A DNA stretch of 64,000 nucleotides from Streptomyces sp. ASQP_92 (GTDB lineage Bacteria > Actinomycetota > Actinomycetes > Streptomycetales > Streptomycetaceae), in contig NZ_JAODUA010000010.1 in the NCBI RefSeq assembly GCF_025399895.1, positions 124,001-188,000 on the forward strand, written 5' to 3'. Shown piece after piece: positions 48,869-58,294 of the stretch. Under the pieces are notes generated by a model, which saw nothing but the letters and a program-made list of their open reading frames with translations, had not been told where the DNA came from and ran no database searches. Made by a program: the position numbers and the translations under genes. Each line of letters begins with the position of its first letter. Within the stretch, counting starts at the first letter, position 1.

Positions 48869-49560
48869 GCGGCTGTTCCTTCCGGGCGCACCACGGCATA
48901 GGCCTGGTTGCGGGAGGCACGCAGGCCGCCGCCCTTGGCGTAGAGGAGTTCGGTCAGCGGTATCTGCGCGTGGTAGCACGACACGGAGGAGGGGACGCCG
49001 AGGATGCCCGGGGTGTCCAGGAAGAAGGGGAGCTCCGCGGCGATGTAGTCGAGACAGGCGGCCAGTTGCTCCGCGCTCGCGGCGGGGCCGCCCACCTTCG
49101 TGGCGAGGAAGTGCCCCGCCATCCGCTCGCAGCCGGCCCGGAAGTGCGGGTCGGTGGCCAGAAAGTGCCGCACGCGCCGGTGCAGCAGGTCGTACACCGG
49201 GTTCGCGGCGAACTCCGAGAGGCCGTGCACGCCGACCAGGGTGCCCGGCAGGTCCGCCTCCTCGACGCCGCGCACGATCCGGCGGCGTACGGCTTTGAGT
49301 TCCTTGGAGGCGCGGCGCGCCGCGTGATCCTCCTCGTAGCCGAGCGCGCTGAACAGCTCGGCCACATGGAGGTCGGCGTAGACGAGGTCGATGCGGGAGA
49401 ACCGTGCCGAAGCCCAGCGGACGAGTTCGGTGATGCGACCGGCGCTGAAGTAGCTGTTTCCCGGACTCACGCCGATGAGGACGTGATCGCCCTCGTCCCA
49501 TATGTGGTGGCAACTTCGTGTGAAGGGCTGCACGGTGAATGCTTCAGTTGTGATGGCCAC
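48865..49560 (-). CDS. tRNA-dependent cyclodipeptide synthase (NYH subfamily)
   Basis: CDPSs use two aminoacyl-tRNAs to make a cyclic dipeptide. The 231-residue protein has Ser32 (acyl-enzyme nucleophile) and Asn35 in GVSPGNSYFS. Tyr172 and Glu176 (DYIAAELPFFLDTP) and Tyr196-His197 (SVSCYH) match the key positions of NYH-type enzymes such as AlbC. Similarity to Rv2275, the cyclo(Tyr-Tyr) synthase of M. tuberculosis, is high by recollection (the ending YAKGGGLRASRNQAYAVV is nearly shared). The GTG start at 49558-49560 has a poor ribosome site. The stop overlaps the P450 start (ATGA). The expected product is cyclo(Tyr-Tyr), but the specificity is unproven. Confidence 0.95.
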   Translation of the reverse strand: MAITTEAFTVQPFTRSCHHIWDEGDHVLIGVSPGNSYFSAGRITELVRWASARFSRIDLVYADLHVAELFSALGYEEDHAARRASKELKAVRRRIVRGVEEADLPGTLVGVHGLSEFAANPVYDLLHRRVRHFLATDPHFRAGCERMAGHFLATKVGGPAASAEQLAACLDYIAAELPFFLDTPGILGVPSSVSCYHAQIPLTELLYAKGGGLRASRNQAYAVVRPEGTAA

Positions 49561-49762
49561 AGCTGTAACGCCCCAGCGCCGCTAGTCCCTGGGAGCCCTG
49601 TGCTCCCGGTGTGGCGGCGACAGCAGCAAGTTATCCGGCAGTGGCGGAGCGTGAGGAAGGGGCGACCGGAAGTTGGCGTGAACTCCTCTTTGAGCGGCGG
49701 AAAACCGGCTCATGGGTATGGCGAACAGTCAGGCCCCTTCCGCGCGGATCGGCGCTCGCCGG

Positions 49763-50413
49763 TCAGTGCGCCAGGAGCAGCGCCTCGGAGCCGACCGGCC
49801 GGAAACCGGCGGCCTGGAAGGTGCGCACGCTGCGTGCGTTGCCCGGCGACTGCTGCGCCCACACCACCGTGTCCGGCACCAAGTGCCGCCCGGCCAGGGC
49901 GAGTTGGACCCCGAGGCCCCGGCCGCGCGCGGCCTCGTCGAGTTCGACGGCGACCTCCCAGCGGCCGGCGACTCCCCGCCCGAGCACCAGGATCCCGCCG
50001 TCCGCGGCCCACACCCGCACCTCGTCCCGGAACTTCAGGGCGCGCGCCACCCTGGGGTGGTCCGGGTCCTCGATCTCCCGCAGCGCCAGCGGGGGCGGCC
50101 CGGGCAGCGCGGGGGCACAGGTCAGCAGGTCGACGCAGTTCATCGAGCGGCCGGTGCGGGCCATCAGGGCGGCCAGGAACCCGGGGTTCATGGAGGCGCC
50201 GAGGGGGTCGGCGTCGGTCCGGGCCAGCGCGTCCCTGAGCCACTCCTCGTCCTCGTCGAGGAAGATCACCGAGTGCGCGGTGAACGCCAGCACGCCCGCG
50301 TCGCGGTGAGCGGGCTGCGCCACCACCGTCGTCCCGCCGTTGGCCGGCGGGAACTGTCCGCGCGCGACGCCCGCCAGGATCTCCCCGAGCGCACTGTCCG
50401 TCCCACTCACCAT
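49763..50413 (-). CDS. GNAT-family N-acetyltransferase
   Basis: This encodes 216 residues from ATG at 50411-50413; an AAGGAG box is about 12 bases upstream. The N-terminal half (AGVLAFTAHSVIFLDEDEEWLRDAL) is a domain seen in actinobacterial acetyltransferases. The acetyl-CoA loop is ARGRGLGVQLA, near residue 165, followed by the helix NARSVRTFQAAGF. The acceptor is unknown. It is in the same orientation as the CDPS gene, but 202 bases separate them and no hairpin is seen, so a functional link is only possible. The spacer shows no gene. Confidence 0.9.
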   Translation of the reverse strand: MVSGTDSALGEILAGVARGQFPPANGGTTVVAQPAHRDAGVLAFTAHSVIFLDEDEEWLRDALARTDADPLGASMNPGFLAALMARTGRSMNCVDLLTCAPALPGPPPLALREIEDPDHPRVARALKFRDEVRVWAADGGILVLGRGVAGRWEVAVELDEAARGRGLGVQLALAGRHLVPDTVVWAQQSPGNARSVRTFQAAGFRPVGSEALLLAH

Positions 50414-50645
50414 GTGCTGTTCCCGCTCCTTCTCGCTCCGTGACGTACGTCGTGATCTACGACGTGAGGCCTTGAGTCTCCACCCCCGTCGGGCGCCGCT
50501 TCCAGCCGGTCCCCTTCGCGGGCGGGGGAGAGCCGCGCGGGAGCCCGCCAAGGGCTGGCCGCCGCACGGCGCGTCCGCGGCGGCCGATAATCTGACCCGC
50601 GTCAGTAACGCACCAAGCAGTAGCACCAACAAAGGGGTGGACCCA

Positions 50646-50858
50646 GTGGCGGACATCGAAGAGGCGCGCAAGGCGTTCGCGAAGCTCGACGTCGACGGTG
50701 ACGGACGCGTCACCGCGAGCGAGTACAAGACGGTCATGGCGCAGCTGGGCGACTTCTACGTCACCGAGACGGTGGCCCAGGCCATCATCAAGGCCAAGGA
50801 CGCCAACGGCGACGGCAAGCTCTCCTTCGAGGAGTTCTGGGCGTCGCTGAACAAGTGA
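50646..50858 (+). CDS. cabD: Small EF-hand calcium-binding protein
   Basis: This encodes 70 residues from GTG at 50646, with AAAGGGG 8 bases upstream. Two complete EF-hand loops are visible, DVDGDGRVTASE and DANGDGKLSFEE, each with the Asp/Asn and Glu calcium ligands. Length and sequence (VADIEEARKAF to FWASLNK) match the calmodulin-like CabD of S. coelicolor as I recall it. It is a cytoplasmic calcium buffer or sensor. A strong terminator follows. Confidence 0.9.
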   Translation: MADIEEARKAFAKLDVDGDGRVTASEYKTVMAQLGDFYVTETVAQAIIKAKDANGDGKLSFEEFWASLNK

Positions 50859-50863
50859 CGCGC

Positions 50864-50912
50864 CCGGTGCCGGTGGCGTGAGCCCGCTCGCGCGGCGCGC
50901 CACCGGCACCGG
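50864..50912 (+). terminator. Terminator after EF-hand gene
   Basis: A perfect 15-bp stem (50864-50878 with 50898-50912) with a 19-base loop starts 6 bases after the stop codon. Confidence 0.85.
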
Positions 50913-50997
50913 ACCGTACGGAGGGGGCCCGGAATAAGCGGAGGGTCCTTCCAGGTTCCCGGAGCGTGTCAACGCACCCTCTCCGGAAGGCCAGCTC

Positions 50998-51657
50998 ATG
51001 AAGATCGGCATCATCGGCGCGGGCAACATCGGCGGCAACCTGACCCGCCGCCTCACCGCGCTCGGCCACCAGGTGTCCGTCGCCAACTCCCGTGGCCCGC
51101 ACACGCTTTCCGCCCTCGCCGAGGAGACGGGCGCCACCCCCGTCACCGTCGAGGAGGCGGCCGACGGCGCGCAGGTCGTCGTGGTCACCATCCCGCTGAA
51201 GCACATTCCCGATCTGCCCAAGGGCCTGTTCGACAAGGCCGCCGACGGCGTCGCCGTGATCGACACCGGGAACTACTACCCCAAGGAGCGCGACGGCCGG
51301 ATCGACGCGATCGAGGACGGGCTGACCGAGAGCCGCTGGACCGAGCAGCACATCGGCCACCCGGTCATCAAGGTCTTCAACGGCACCTACGCGCAGGACC
51401 TCCTGGAGCGCCCGCGCCCGCAGGGCGACCCCGAGCGGATCGCCGTGCCGGTGGCCGGCGACGACGAGGCCGCCAAGCGACTGGTCCGCGAGCTCGTCGA
51501 CGAGCTGGGCTTCGACACCGTCGACGCCGGGGGCATCGACGACTCCTGGCGCCAGCAGCCCGCGACCCCCGTCTACGGGCTGCGCGCCGGCGTCGCCGAG
51601 GTCACCGACGCGCTGGCCGCCGCCCCCAGAGAGAGGCCGGCGGCGCACAGCTTCTGA
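50998..51657 (+). CDS. NADPH-dependent F420 reductase-like / NAD(P)-binding protein
   Basis: This encodes 219 residues. The N-terminus has a Rossmann motif, MKIGIIGAGNIGGNL, followed by ANSRGPHTL, where Ser-Arg would bind the NADP phosphate. VIKVFNGTYAQDL and GFDTVDAGGIDDSWRQQP are typical of F420:NADPH reductase-like proteins. The family moves hydride between F420 and NADP, but several members use other substrates. Streptomycetes make F420, so the call fits. It is a single gene convergent with sdaA; an intergenic repeat lies between them. Confidence 0.85.
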   Translation: MKIGIIGAGNIGGNLTRRLTALGHQVSVANSRGPHTLSALAEETGATPVTVEEAADGAQVVVVTIPLKHIPDLPKGLFDKAADGVAVIDTGNYYPKERDGRIDAIEDGLTESRWTEQHIGHPVIKVFNGTYAQDLLERPRPQGDPERIAVPVAGDDEAAKRLVRELVDELGFDTVDAGGIDDSWRQQPATPVYGLRAGVAEVTDALAAAPRERPAAHSF

Positions 51658-51685
51658 GCGGCCCTACGCTGCGGGTCAGCGCCCC

Positions 51686-51710
51686 AAAGGGGCGCGGGGA
51701 ACCGCGCGAC
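51686..51710 (-). repeat. Solitary copy of the 26.4-27 kb dispersed repeat
   Basis: A GGGGCGCGGGGAACCGCGCG-type sequence like the array at 26.4-27 kb lies between the reductase gene and sdaA. It supports the view that this element is dispersed in the genome. Confidence 0.75.
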
Positions 51711-51758
51711 CGGCAACCCACGGTCCGCAGCCGGTAGTCCCCGCCCCCCGCGGAGCGC

Positions 51759-53129
<1,371 letters not shown>

Positions 53130-53205
53130 GGAAGACTCCTTGTGGGGGTTGGTAGACGCCGTTGTCTGCCGGGTGGTGCAGAGCAAAGCTGGCACAGCAT
53201 GGGAC

Positions 53206-53242
53206 GGGGCACCGCGCTCACTACCAGTGTGCGCGGTGCCCC
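53206..53242 (-). terminator. Terminator between glyA and sdaA
   Basis: A perfect 12-bp stem (53206-53217 with 53231-53242) with a 13-base loop follows the glyA stop. It separates glyA transcription from sdaA. Confidence 0.8.
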
Positions 53243-53284
53243 GGGGCTCCGTACGGAATGAAGCGAGAACTAAAGCGTACGAAA

Positions 53285-54544
53285 CTACTTCAGGCCGGGG
53301 TACAGCGGGTGCTTGGCGGCCAGAGCGGACACCCGGGCGGCCAGGGCGTCCTTGTCGAAGTCCGGCTTCAGGGCCTCGGCGATGATGTCGGCGACCTCGC
53401 GGAAGTCGGCCTCGCCGAAGCCGCGGGTGGCCAGCGCCGGGGTGCCGATCCGCAGACCCGAGGTGACCATCGGCGGCCGCGGGTCGTTCGGGATGGCGTT
53501 CCGGTTGACCGTGATGCCGACCTCGTGGAGGCGGTCCTCGGCCTGCTGGCCGTCCAGCTCCGAGTTGCGCAGGTCCACCAGGACCAGGTGCACATCGGTG
53601 CCGCCGGTCAGGACGTCGACGCCGACGGCCTTCACATCGTCCTGGACCAGGCGCTCGGCCAGGATCCGGGCGCCGTCCAGGGTGCGCTGCTGGCGCTCCT
53701 TGAACTCCTCGGACGCGGCGACCTTGAAGGACACCGCCTTGGCCGCGATGACGTGCTCCAGGGGGCCGCCCTGCTGACCCGGGAAGACCGCCGAGTTGAT
53801 CTTCTTGGCGAGCTCCTGCGTCGACAGGATGACGCCGCCGCGCGGACCGCCGAGGGTCTTGTGCGTGGTGGTGGTCACGACGTGGGCGTGCGGCACCGGG
53901 TTGGGGTGCAGACCCGCGGCGACCAGACCCGCGAAGTGGGCCATGTCGACCATCAGGTACGCGCCGACCTCGTCCGCGATGCGGCGGAAGGCCGCGAAGT
54001 CGAGCTGGCGCGGGTAGGCGGACCAGCCGGCCACGATGAGCTGCGGCTTGGACTCCTTGGCCAGGCGCTCGACCTCGTTCATGTCGACCTCGCCGGTCTC
54101 GTCCACGTGGTACGGGACCACGTTGTAGAGCTTGCCGGAGAAGTTGATCTTCATGCCGTGGGTCAGGTGACCGCCGTGAGCCAGGTTGAGGCCCATGATC
54201 GTGTCGCCCGGCTTGAGCAGCGCGAACATCGCGGCCGCGTTGGCCTGGGCGCCCGAGTGGGGCTGCACGTTGGCGGCCTCGGCGCCGAAGAGCGCCTTGA
54301 CGCGGTCGATCGCGATCTGCTCGACCACGTCGACGTGCTCACAGCCGCCGTAGTAGCGGCGGCCCGGGTAGCCCTCGGCGTACTTGTTGGTGAGGACCGA
54401 GCCCTGGGCCTCCATGACCGCGACCGGAGCGAAGTTCTCCGAGGCGATCATTTCGAGGGTGGACTGCTGACGGTGGAGCTCGGCGTCGACGGCGGCGGCG
54501 ACGTCCGGGTCCAGCTCGTGGAGGGGCTGGTTCAGAAGCGACAT
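53285..54544 (-). CDS. glyA: Serine hydroxymethyltransferase
   Basis: GlyA interconverts serine and glycine with tetrahydrofolate and supplies methylene-THF. The 419-residue PLP enzyme has the N-terminal LIASENFAPVAVMEA, GYPGRRYYGG and the PLP lysine Lys229 in TTTTHKTLGGPRGG. It starts at ATG 54542-54544, 32 bases after gcvH, so it is probably in the gcvT-gcvH-glyA unit. Its presence beside the cleavage system joins the two routes of glycine metabolism. A terminator follows. Confidence 0.97.
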   Translation of the reverse strand: MSLLNQPLHELDPDVAAAVDAELHRQQSTLEMIASENFAPVAVMEAQGSVLTNKYAEGYPGRRYYGGCEHVDVVEQIAIDRVKALFGAEAANVQPHSGAQANAAAMFALLKPGDTIMGLNLAHGGHLTHGMKINFSGKLYNVVPYHVDETGEVDMNEVERLAKESKPQLIVAGWSAYPRQLDFAAFRRIADEVGAYLMVDMAHFAGLVAAGLHPNPVPHAHVVTTTTHKTLGGPRGGVILSTQELAKKINSAVFPGQQGGPLEHVIAAKAVSFKVAASEEFKERQQRTLDGARILAERLVQDDVKAVGVDVLTGGTDVHLVLVDLRNSELDGQQAEDRLHEVGITVNRNAIPNDPRPPMVTSGLRIGTPALATRGFGEADFREVADIIAEALKPDFDKDALAARVSALAAKHPLYPGLK

Positions 54545-54576
54545 CAGACGATCCCTGTATCCCTGTGGTCTCTAGG

Positions 54577-54951
54577 TCAGCTGGCGAAGTCGGTGTACTC
54601 GTCGGCGGAGAGCAGGTCGCCCGGCTCCTCCGTGACCTTCACCTTGAACAGCCAACCGCCCTCGAACGGGGCCGTGTTGACCAGCGAAGGGTCGTCCACG
54701 ACGTCCTGGTTGGCGGCGACGACCTCACCGGTGACGGGGGAGTACAGGTCGCTGACCGACTTGGTGGACTCCAGCTCGCCGCAGGTCTCGCCCGCGGTCA
54801 CCGTGTCGCCCACCTCCGGGAGCTGTACGTACACGACGTCACCGAGCGCGTTGGCCGCGTGCTCCGTGATGCCGACCGTCGACACGCCCTCCTCGGCGGT
54901 CGACAGCCACTCGTGCTCCTTGCTGTAGCGCAGCTGCTGGGGGTTGCTCAT
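54577..54951 (-). CDS. gcvH: Glycine cleavage system H protein
   Basis: GcvH carries the aminomethyl group on a lipoyl arm between the P, T and L proteins. The protein has 124 residues from ATG at 54949-54951, with AGGAGA 9 bases upstream; a longer open frame to 55236 lies inside gcvT. The lipoyl lysine is Lys64 in CGELESTKSVSDLYSPV. The length is normal for the family. It lies between gcvT and glyA; gcvP is not in the window. Confidence 0.97.
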   Translation of the reverse strand: MSNPQQLRYSKEHEWLSTAEEGVSTVGITEHAANALGDVVYVQLPEVGDTVTAGETCGELESTKSVSDLYSPVTGEVVAANQDVVDDPSLVNTAPFEGGWLFKVKVTEEPGDLLSADEYTDFAS

Positions 54952-55051
54952 GACCTGAATTCTCCTGTACGCGGGGGAGTGCTGCTGACGGGGTCTCGAA
55001 GAGTGTCTCGGACCGCGGGACGAGAAGGGGGACGCCGAAGGGAGGCGGGTG

Positions 55052-56176
55052 TCACTTCTCGCGCTTGTAGAAGGGCAGCGCGACGACCTCGTAGGCCTCG
55101 TGCGTGCCGCGGATGTCGATGCCGACCCCGGCGGTGCCGGGCGCGGCGTGCGCGGCGTCCACGTACGCCATGGCGATCGGCTTGCCCAGCGTCGGCGAGG
55201 GGGCGCCCGAGGTGACCTCGCCCACGACCTCGCCACCGGACACCACGGAGAACCCGGCGCGCGGCACCCGGCGGCCCTCGGCGATCAGGCCGACGAGCTT
55301 GCGCGGCGGGTGGGCCGCGGCCTTGTCGGCGGCGGCCTCCAGAGCCGTCCGGCCCACGAAGTCGCCGTCCTTCTCGAACTTCACGACCCGGCCGAGCCCC
55401 GCGTCGAACGGCGTCAGCGCGGTCGTCAGCTCGTGCCCGTACAGCGGCATGCCCGCCTCAAGGCGCAGCGTGTCGCGGCAGGACAGGCCGCACGGCACCA
55501 GGCCCGCGTCCTGACCGGCCTCGGTCAACGCGCGCCACAGTTGCTCGGCGTGCTCGGGCGCCACGAACAGCTCGAAGCCGTCCTCGCCGGTGTAGCCGGT
55601 GCGGGCGATCAGCGCGGGCACGCCCGCGACGGTGCCGGGCAGACCCGCGTAGTACTTCAGGCCGTCCAGGTCCGCGTCGGTCACCGACTTCAGGATGCCG
55701 GGGGACTCGGGGCCCTGGACCGCGATCAGGGCGTAGGCGTCACGGTCGTCGCGTACCTCGGCGTCGAAGCCGGCCGCGCGCTCGGTGATCGCGTCGAGCA
55801 CGATCTGGGCGTTGCCCGCGTTGGCGACCACCATGTATTCGGGGGCCTCGGCCTCGCCCAGACGGTAGACGATCAGGTCGTCGACGATGCCGCCGTCCTC
55901 CTGGCAGATCATCGTGTACCGGGCGCGGCCGGGGCCGATGGTGGCGATGTTGCCGACCAGGGCGTAGTTCAGCGCCTTCATGGCGTCGGGGCCCGTGACG
56001 GTGATCTCGCCCATGTGGGACAGGTCGAAGAGCCCGGCACGGGTACGCACGGCGTTGTGCTCGTCGCGCTCGCTCCCGTAGCGCAGCGGCATGTCCCAGC
56101 CCGCGAAGTCGGTCATCGTGGCGCCCAGCGAACGATGCAGGGCATCGAGGGAGGTGAGGCGGGGGGCGTTGCTCAT
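55052..56176 (-). CDS. gcvT: Aminomethyltransferase (glycine cleavage T protein)
   Basis: GcvT transfers the methylene group from the H-protein arm to tetrahydrofolate, releasing ammonia. The 374-residue protein starts at ATG 56174-56176, with GGAG 8 bases upstream; the open frame to 56227 enters the riboswitch. FAGWDMPLRYGSERDEH, FDLSHMGEI, QGPESPGIL, TGYTGEDGFELF and LSCRDTLRLEAGMPLYG are all typical. The leader carries a tandem glycine riboswitch. It is the first gene of gcvT-gcvH-glyA, with 100 bases before gcvH. Confidence 0.97.
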   Translation of the reverse strand: MSNAPRLTSLDALHRSLGATMTDFAGWDMPLRYGSERDEHNAVRTRAGLFDLSHMGEITVTGPDAMKALNYALVGNIATIGPGRARYTMICQEDGGIVDDLIVYRLGEAEAPEYMVVANAGNAQIVLDAITERAAGFDAEVRDDRDAYALIAVQGPESPGILKSVTDADLDGLKYYAGLPGTVAGVPALIARTGYTGEDGFELFVAPEHAEQLWRALTEAGQDAGLVPCGLSCRDTLRLEAGMPLYGHELTTALTPFDAGLGRVVKFEKDGDFVGRTALEAAADKAAAHPPRKLVGLIAEGRRVPRAGFSVVSGGEVVGEVTSGAPSPTLGKPIAMAYVDAAHAAPGTAGVGIDIRGTHEAYEVVALPFYKREK

Positions 56177-56216
56177 GGATGGTGCTCCAAGGTCCCGGGG
56201 CATGACGGTCGACGAC

Positions 56217-56420
56217 ATCCTCCCCATCTGTCATCGGAACCTGAGAGGTTCACCGTCGCGCGTCGCGCGGCACGGCTTGCACCTTGGGTGGGACCGCCCG
56301 GCAGGGGACGGCCCGCTTTTCAGATCTGCCTCGTCCGCGCGGTACGGGGCCTGAGAGATTCAAGGGAGAACTTGCTCCTTCGGCGCCCCAGCGCACAGCT
56401 CCTGAGGACTCTCCCGCGCG
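56217..56420 (-). promoter_or_regulatory. Tandem glycine riboswitch upstream of gcvT
   Basis: Read on the minus strand, two glycine aptamers are visible. The first has GGGAGAGTCC, GCCGAAGGAGCAA, GAATCTCTCAGG and GAGGCAGATCTGAAAAG (about 56420-56305). The second has AAGGTGCAAG, GAACCTCTCAGG and GATGACAGATGGGGA (about 56295-56217). These are the conserved cores of the gcvT RNA element. Glycine binding is known to switch on cleavage genes in many bacteria. The element ends about 40 bases before the gcvT start, so control of translation or of readthrough is possible. Confidence 0.92.
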
Positions 56421-56554
56421 GATTCGAACGGCCGGTATGCAGTTGGCGCGCACATCATTGCACGCATCCTGGAAGCGTCACATCGCTGGTGACCTATTAC
56501 CGGCTCTTTACACTTCCCAAGCAGCGGTCCGGGATCCGAACAGGGGGGAGTGCC

Positions 56555-57223
56555 ATGACGGTTGGACACGAGAGGGGTCGGGTGGGGAAGGTGCCCGCGC
56601 CGCGGGGCGCGGGCGGCGGGGTGCCGGCGCCGCGCGCGCGGTCCACGGCGAACGAGGCGGTACGCGATCTGCGCGGGCGCCCGGAGCAGGCCGAGCCGGA
56701 GCTCCTCTTCGACCCGGGTGACGTCGTGGTGGTGTCGGGCCTGCCCGGCAGCGGCAAGACGACGCTGATGCGGCGCGCCGTCACCGACCGCCGCATCGAC
56801 TCCCAGGACACCCGGCTCGCCTGGCAGCGCCGACTGCCCGGCATCCCCTACGCCCTGTATCGCCCGCTCACCCGCACCGCCCACTTCGTCCGGACCTGGT
56901 GGGCCCTGCGCTCCGGAGACAGCCTCGTCGTCCACGACTGCGGTACCCAGGCCTGGGTGCGGCACTGGCTGGGCCGCGGCGCCCGGCGCCGGGGACGCGC
57001 GCTGCGCCTGATCGTGCTGGACGTGCCGGCCGACGTGGCCCTTGAGGGCCAGGCGACCCGGGGCCGCTGGGTGTCGAAGTACGCCTTCGCGCGCCACCGC
57101 GGCGCGGCCCGCCGCCTCATAGCGCAGGTGGAGGCGGGACGGCTGCCGACCGGCTGCGCCGGCGCGGTGCTGCTCGACCGGGACGCGGCCTCCGCGCTGC
57201 GCCGGATCGGCTTCGGACAGTAG
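56555..57223 (+). CDS. P-loop ATP-binding protein (AAA/kinase-like)
   Basis: This encodes 222 residues from ATG at 56555, with GGGGGGAG just upstream. A disordered Gly/Pro/Arg-rich N-terminus of about 45 residues precedes the Walker A motif GLPGSGKTT (about 62-70). VVHDCGTQAWVRH may include the Walker B-like acid, and LIVLDVPADVALEGQATRGR is a kinase-like lid. It resembles small actinobacterial AAA/zeta-like P-loop kinases of unknown substrate. It is divergent from the gcvT leader, with promoters in 56421-56554. Confidence 0.8.
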   Translation: MTVGHERGRVGKVPAPRGAGGGVPAPRARSTANEAVRDLRGRPEQAEPELLFDPGDVVVVSGLPGSGKTTLMRRAVTDRRIDSQDTRLAWQRRLPGIPYALYRPLTRTAHFVRTWWALRSGDSLVVHDCGTQAWVRHWLGRGARRRGRALRLIVLDVPADVALEGQATRGRWVSKYAFARHRGAARRLIAQVEAGRLPTGCAGAVLLDRDAASALRRIGFGQ

Positions 57224-57349
57224 CCGCCCGTGGACGCGCGCCGGGTCCGTGCCCGGCGCCTTTCCCCGGCCCCCACCCACGGCGTTAGGGTCGAGGGGCA
57301 CGGCCGAGGCGGGCCGGCAGGCATCGGGTTCGGGGGAGAAGGACGGCAC

Positions 57350-58123
57350 ATGAACTTTCCGGAGCAGGCGTTCGCGCACCCGCTCGGCGGCGGAGGCTGG
57401 CCGGGCAACGAGCTGGAGGAGGCCATGTCCGCGGCCCTCGGGCAGCCGGACGCGGGCCCCCGGCTCATAGAGGTCCTCGGCCGCAACGCGGTCTGGGTGC
57501 CGCTGCCCAACGGCGGCAGCCAGGAGAGCACCGACCTCGACCTGCCCACCCTGGAGCTCGACGGCGCCCCCTACGTGCCCGTGTACAGCTCCGAGCAGCA
57601 GTTCCTCCAGTGTGTCGGCTCGCACATGTCGTTCGCCGTGGCCCCCGCCGTCGAGTTCGCCCGCGGGCTGCCGCCGCAGCTCGGCATCGTGGTCAACCCC
57701 GAGGGCGCGGTGGGCATGCCCCTGCCCCCGCCCGCCGTCGCCGAGCTGTGCCGTACCGGGCGTACCGCGCTCGACGGACCCGCGTCCGGCGCCCGGGTAC
57801 GCCTCTTCGAGCCGGACTGGCAGGAGGACCCGGTGGACTTCCTGGCCGTCGCGGCCGAGGAGTTCGAGGCGATCGGCGTGGTCCTCAGTGCCCGCCGCGC
57901 GCTCGCCTCCATCGAGGGCGAGTCGCCGACCCTCTTCATCGGCGTGGAGTTCGCGACCTGGGACGGAGCCGGGCGCAACGCTCCCATGGAGGCCCTGGGC
58001 CGGGCGCTCGGCCGGGCGCCCGTCGACTGGCCGGTCAATCTGGTCCTGCTCGACGTGACCCAGGATCCGGTCGCCACCTGGATGCGCGAGCGGGTGCGGC
58101 CCTTCTACGCCCGGACCCGGTAG
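57350..58123 (+). CDS. SseB-like protein (enhanced serine sensitivity family)
   Basis: This encodes 257 residues from ATG at 57350, with AAGGA 6 bases upstream. The SseB N-terminal domain (FVPLPNGG-like VWVPLPNGGSQ; LDGAPYVPVYSSEQQFLQ) precedes a second alpha/beta domain (VRLFEPDWQEDPVDFLAVAAEEF) and a conserved end, VATWMRERVRPFYAR. The name comes from a serine-sensitivity phenotype in E. coli, and the molecular role is unknown. A similar protein follows after a terminator. Proximity to serine and glycine genes may be coincidental. Confidence 0.85.
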   Translation: MNFPEQAFAHPLGGGGWPGNELEEAMSAALGQPDAGPRLIEVLGRNAVWVPLPNGGSQESTDLDLPTLELDGAPYVPVYSSEQQFLQCVGSHMSFAVAPAVEFARGLPPQLGIVVNPEGAVGMPLPPPAVAELCRTGRTALDGPASGARVRLFEPDWQEDPVDFLAVAAEEFEAIGVVLSARRALASIEGESPTLFIGVEFATWDGAGRNAPMEALGRALGRAPVDWPVNLVLLDVTQDPVATWMRERVRPFYARTR

Positions 58124-58212
58124 GCGGCGACCACCGGGTGGAGCACGGCAGGTCCCGCCGGGTCATGGCGGTGTCTGTACGGCGGCTTAACCTGGTTTCA
58201 TGACCCTTGCAA

Positions 58213-58248
58213 CCCCGCAGCCGCACGCGTGTGCCCGGGGCTGCGGGG
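58213..58248 (+). terminator. Terminator between the two SseB-like genes
   Basis: A perfect 10-bp stem (58213-58222 with 58239-58248) with a 16-base loop lies 90 bases after the first gene. Confidence 0.75.
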
Positions 58249-58294
58249 CGGCGCAGGCGTCGGCACGGTGGAACTAAGAGGGGCGGGACCCAGG

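Noticed and set aside
54952..55236. Upstream extension of gcvH
   Set aside because: It lies inside gcvT in another frame and is Arg/Ser/Pro-rich; AGGAGA marks the start at 54951.
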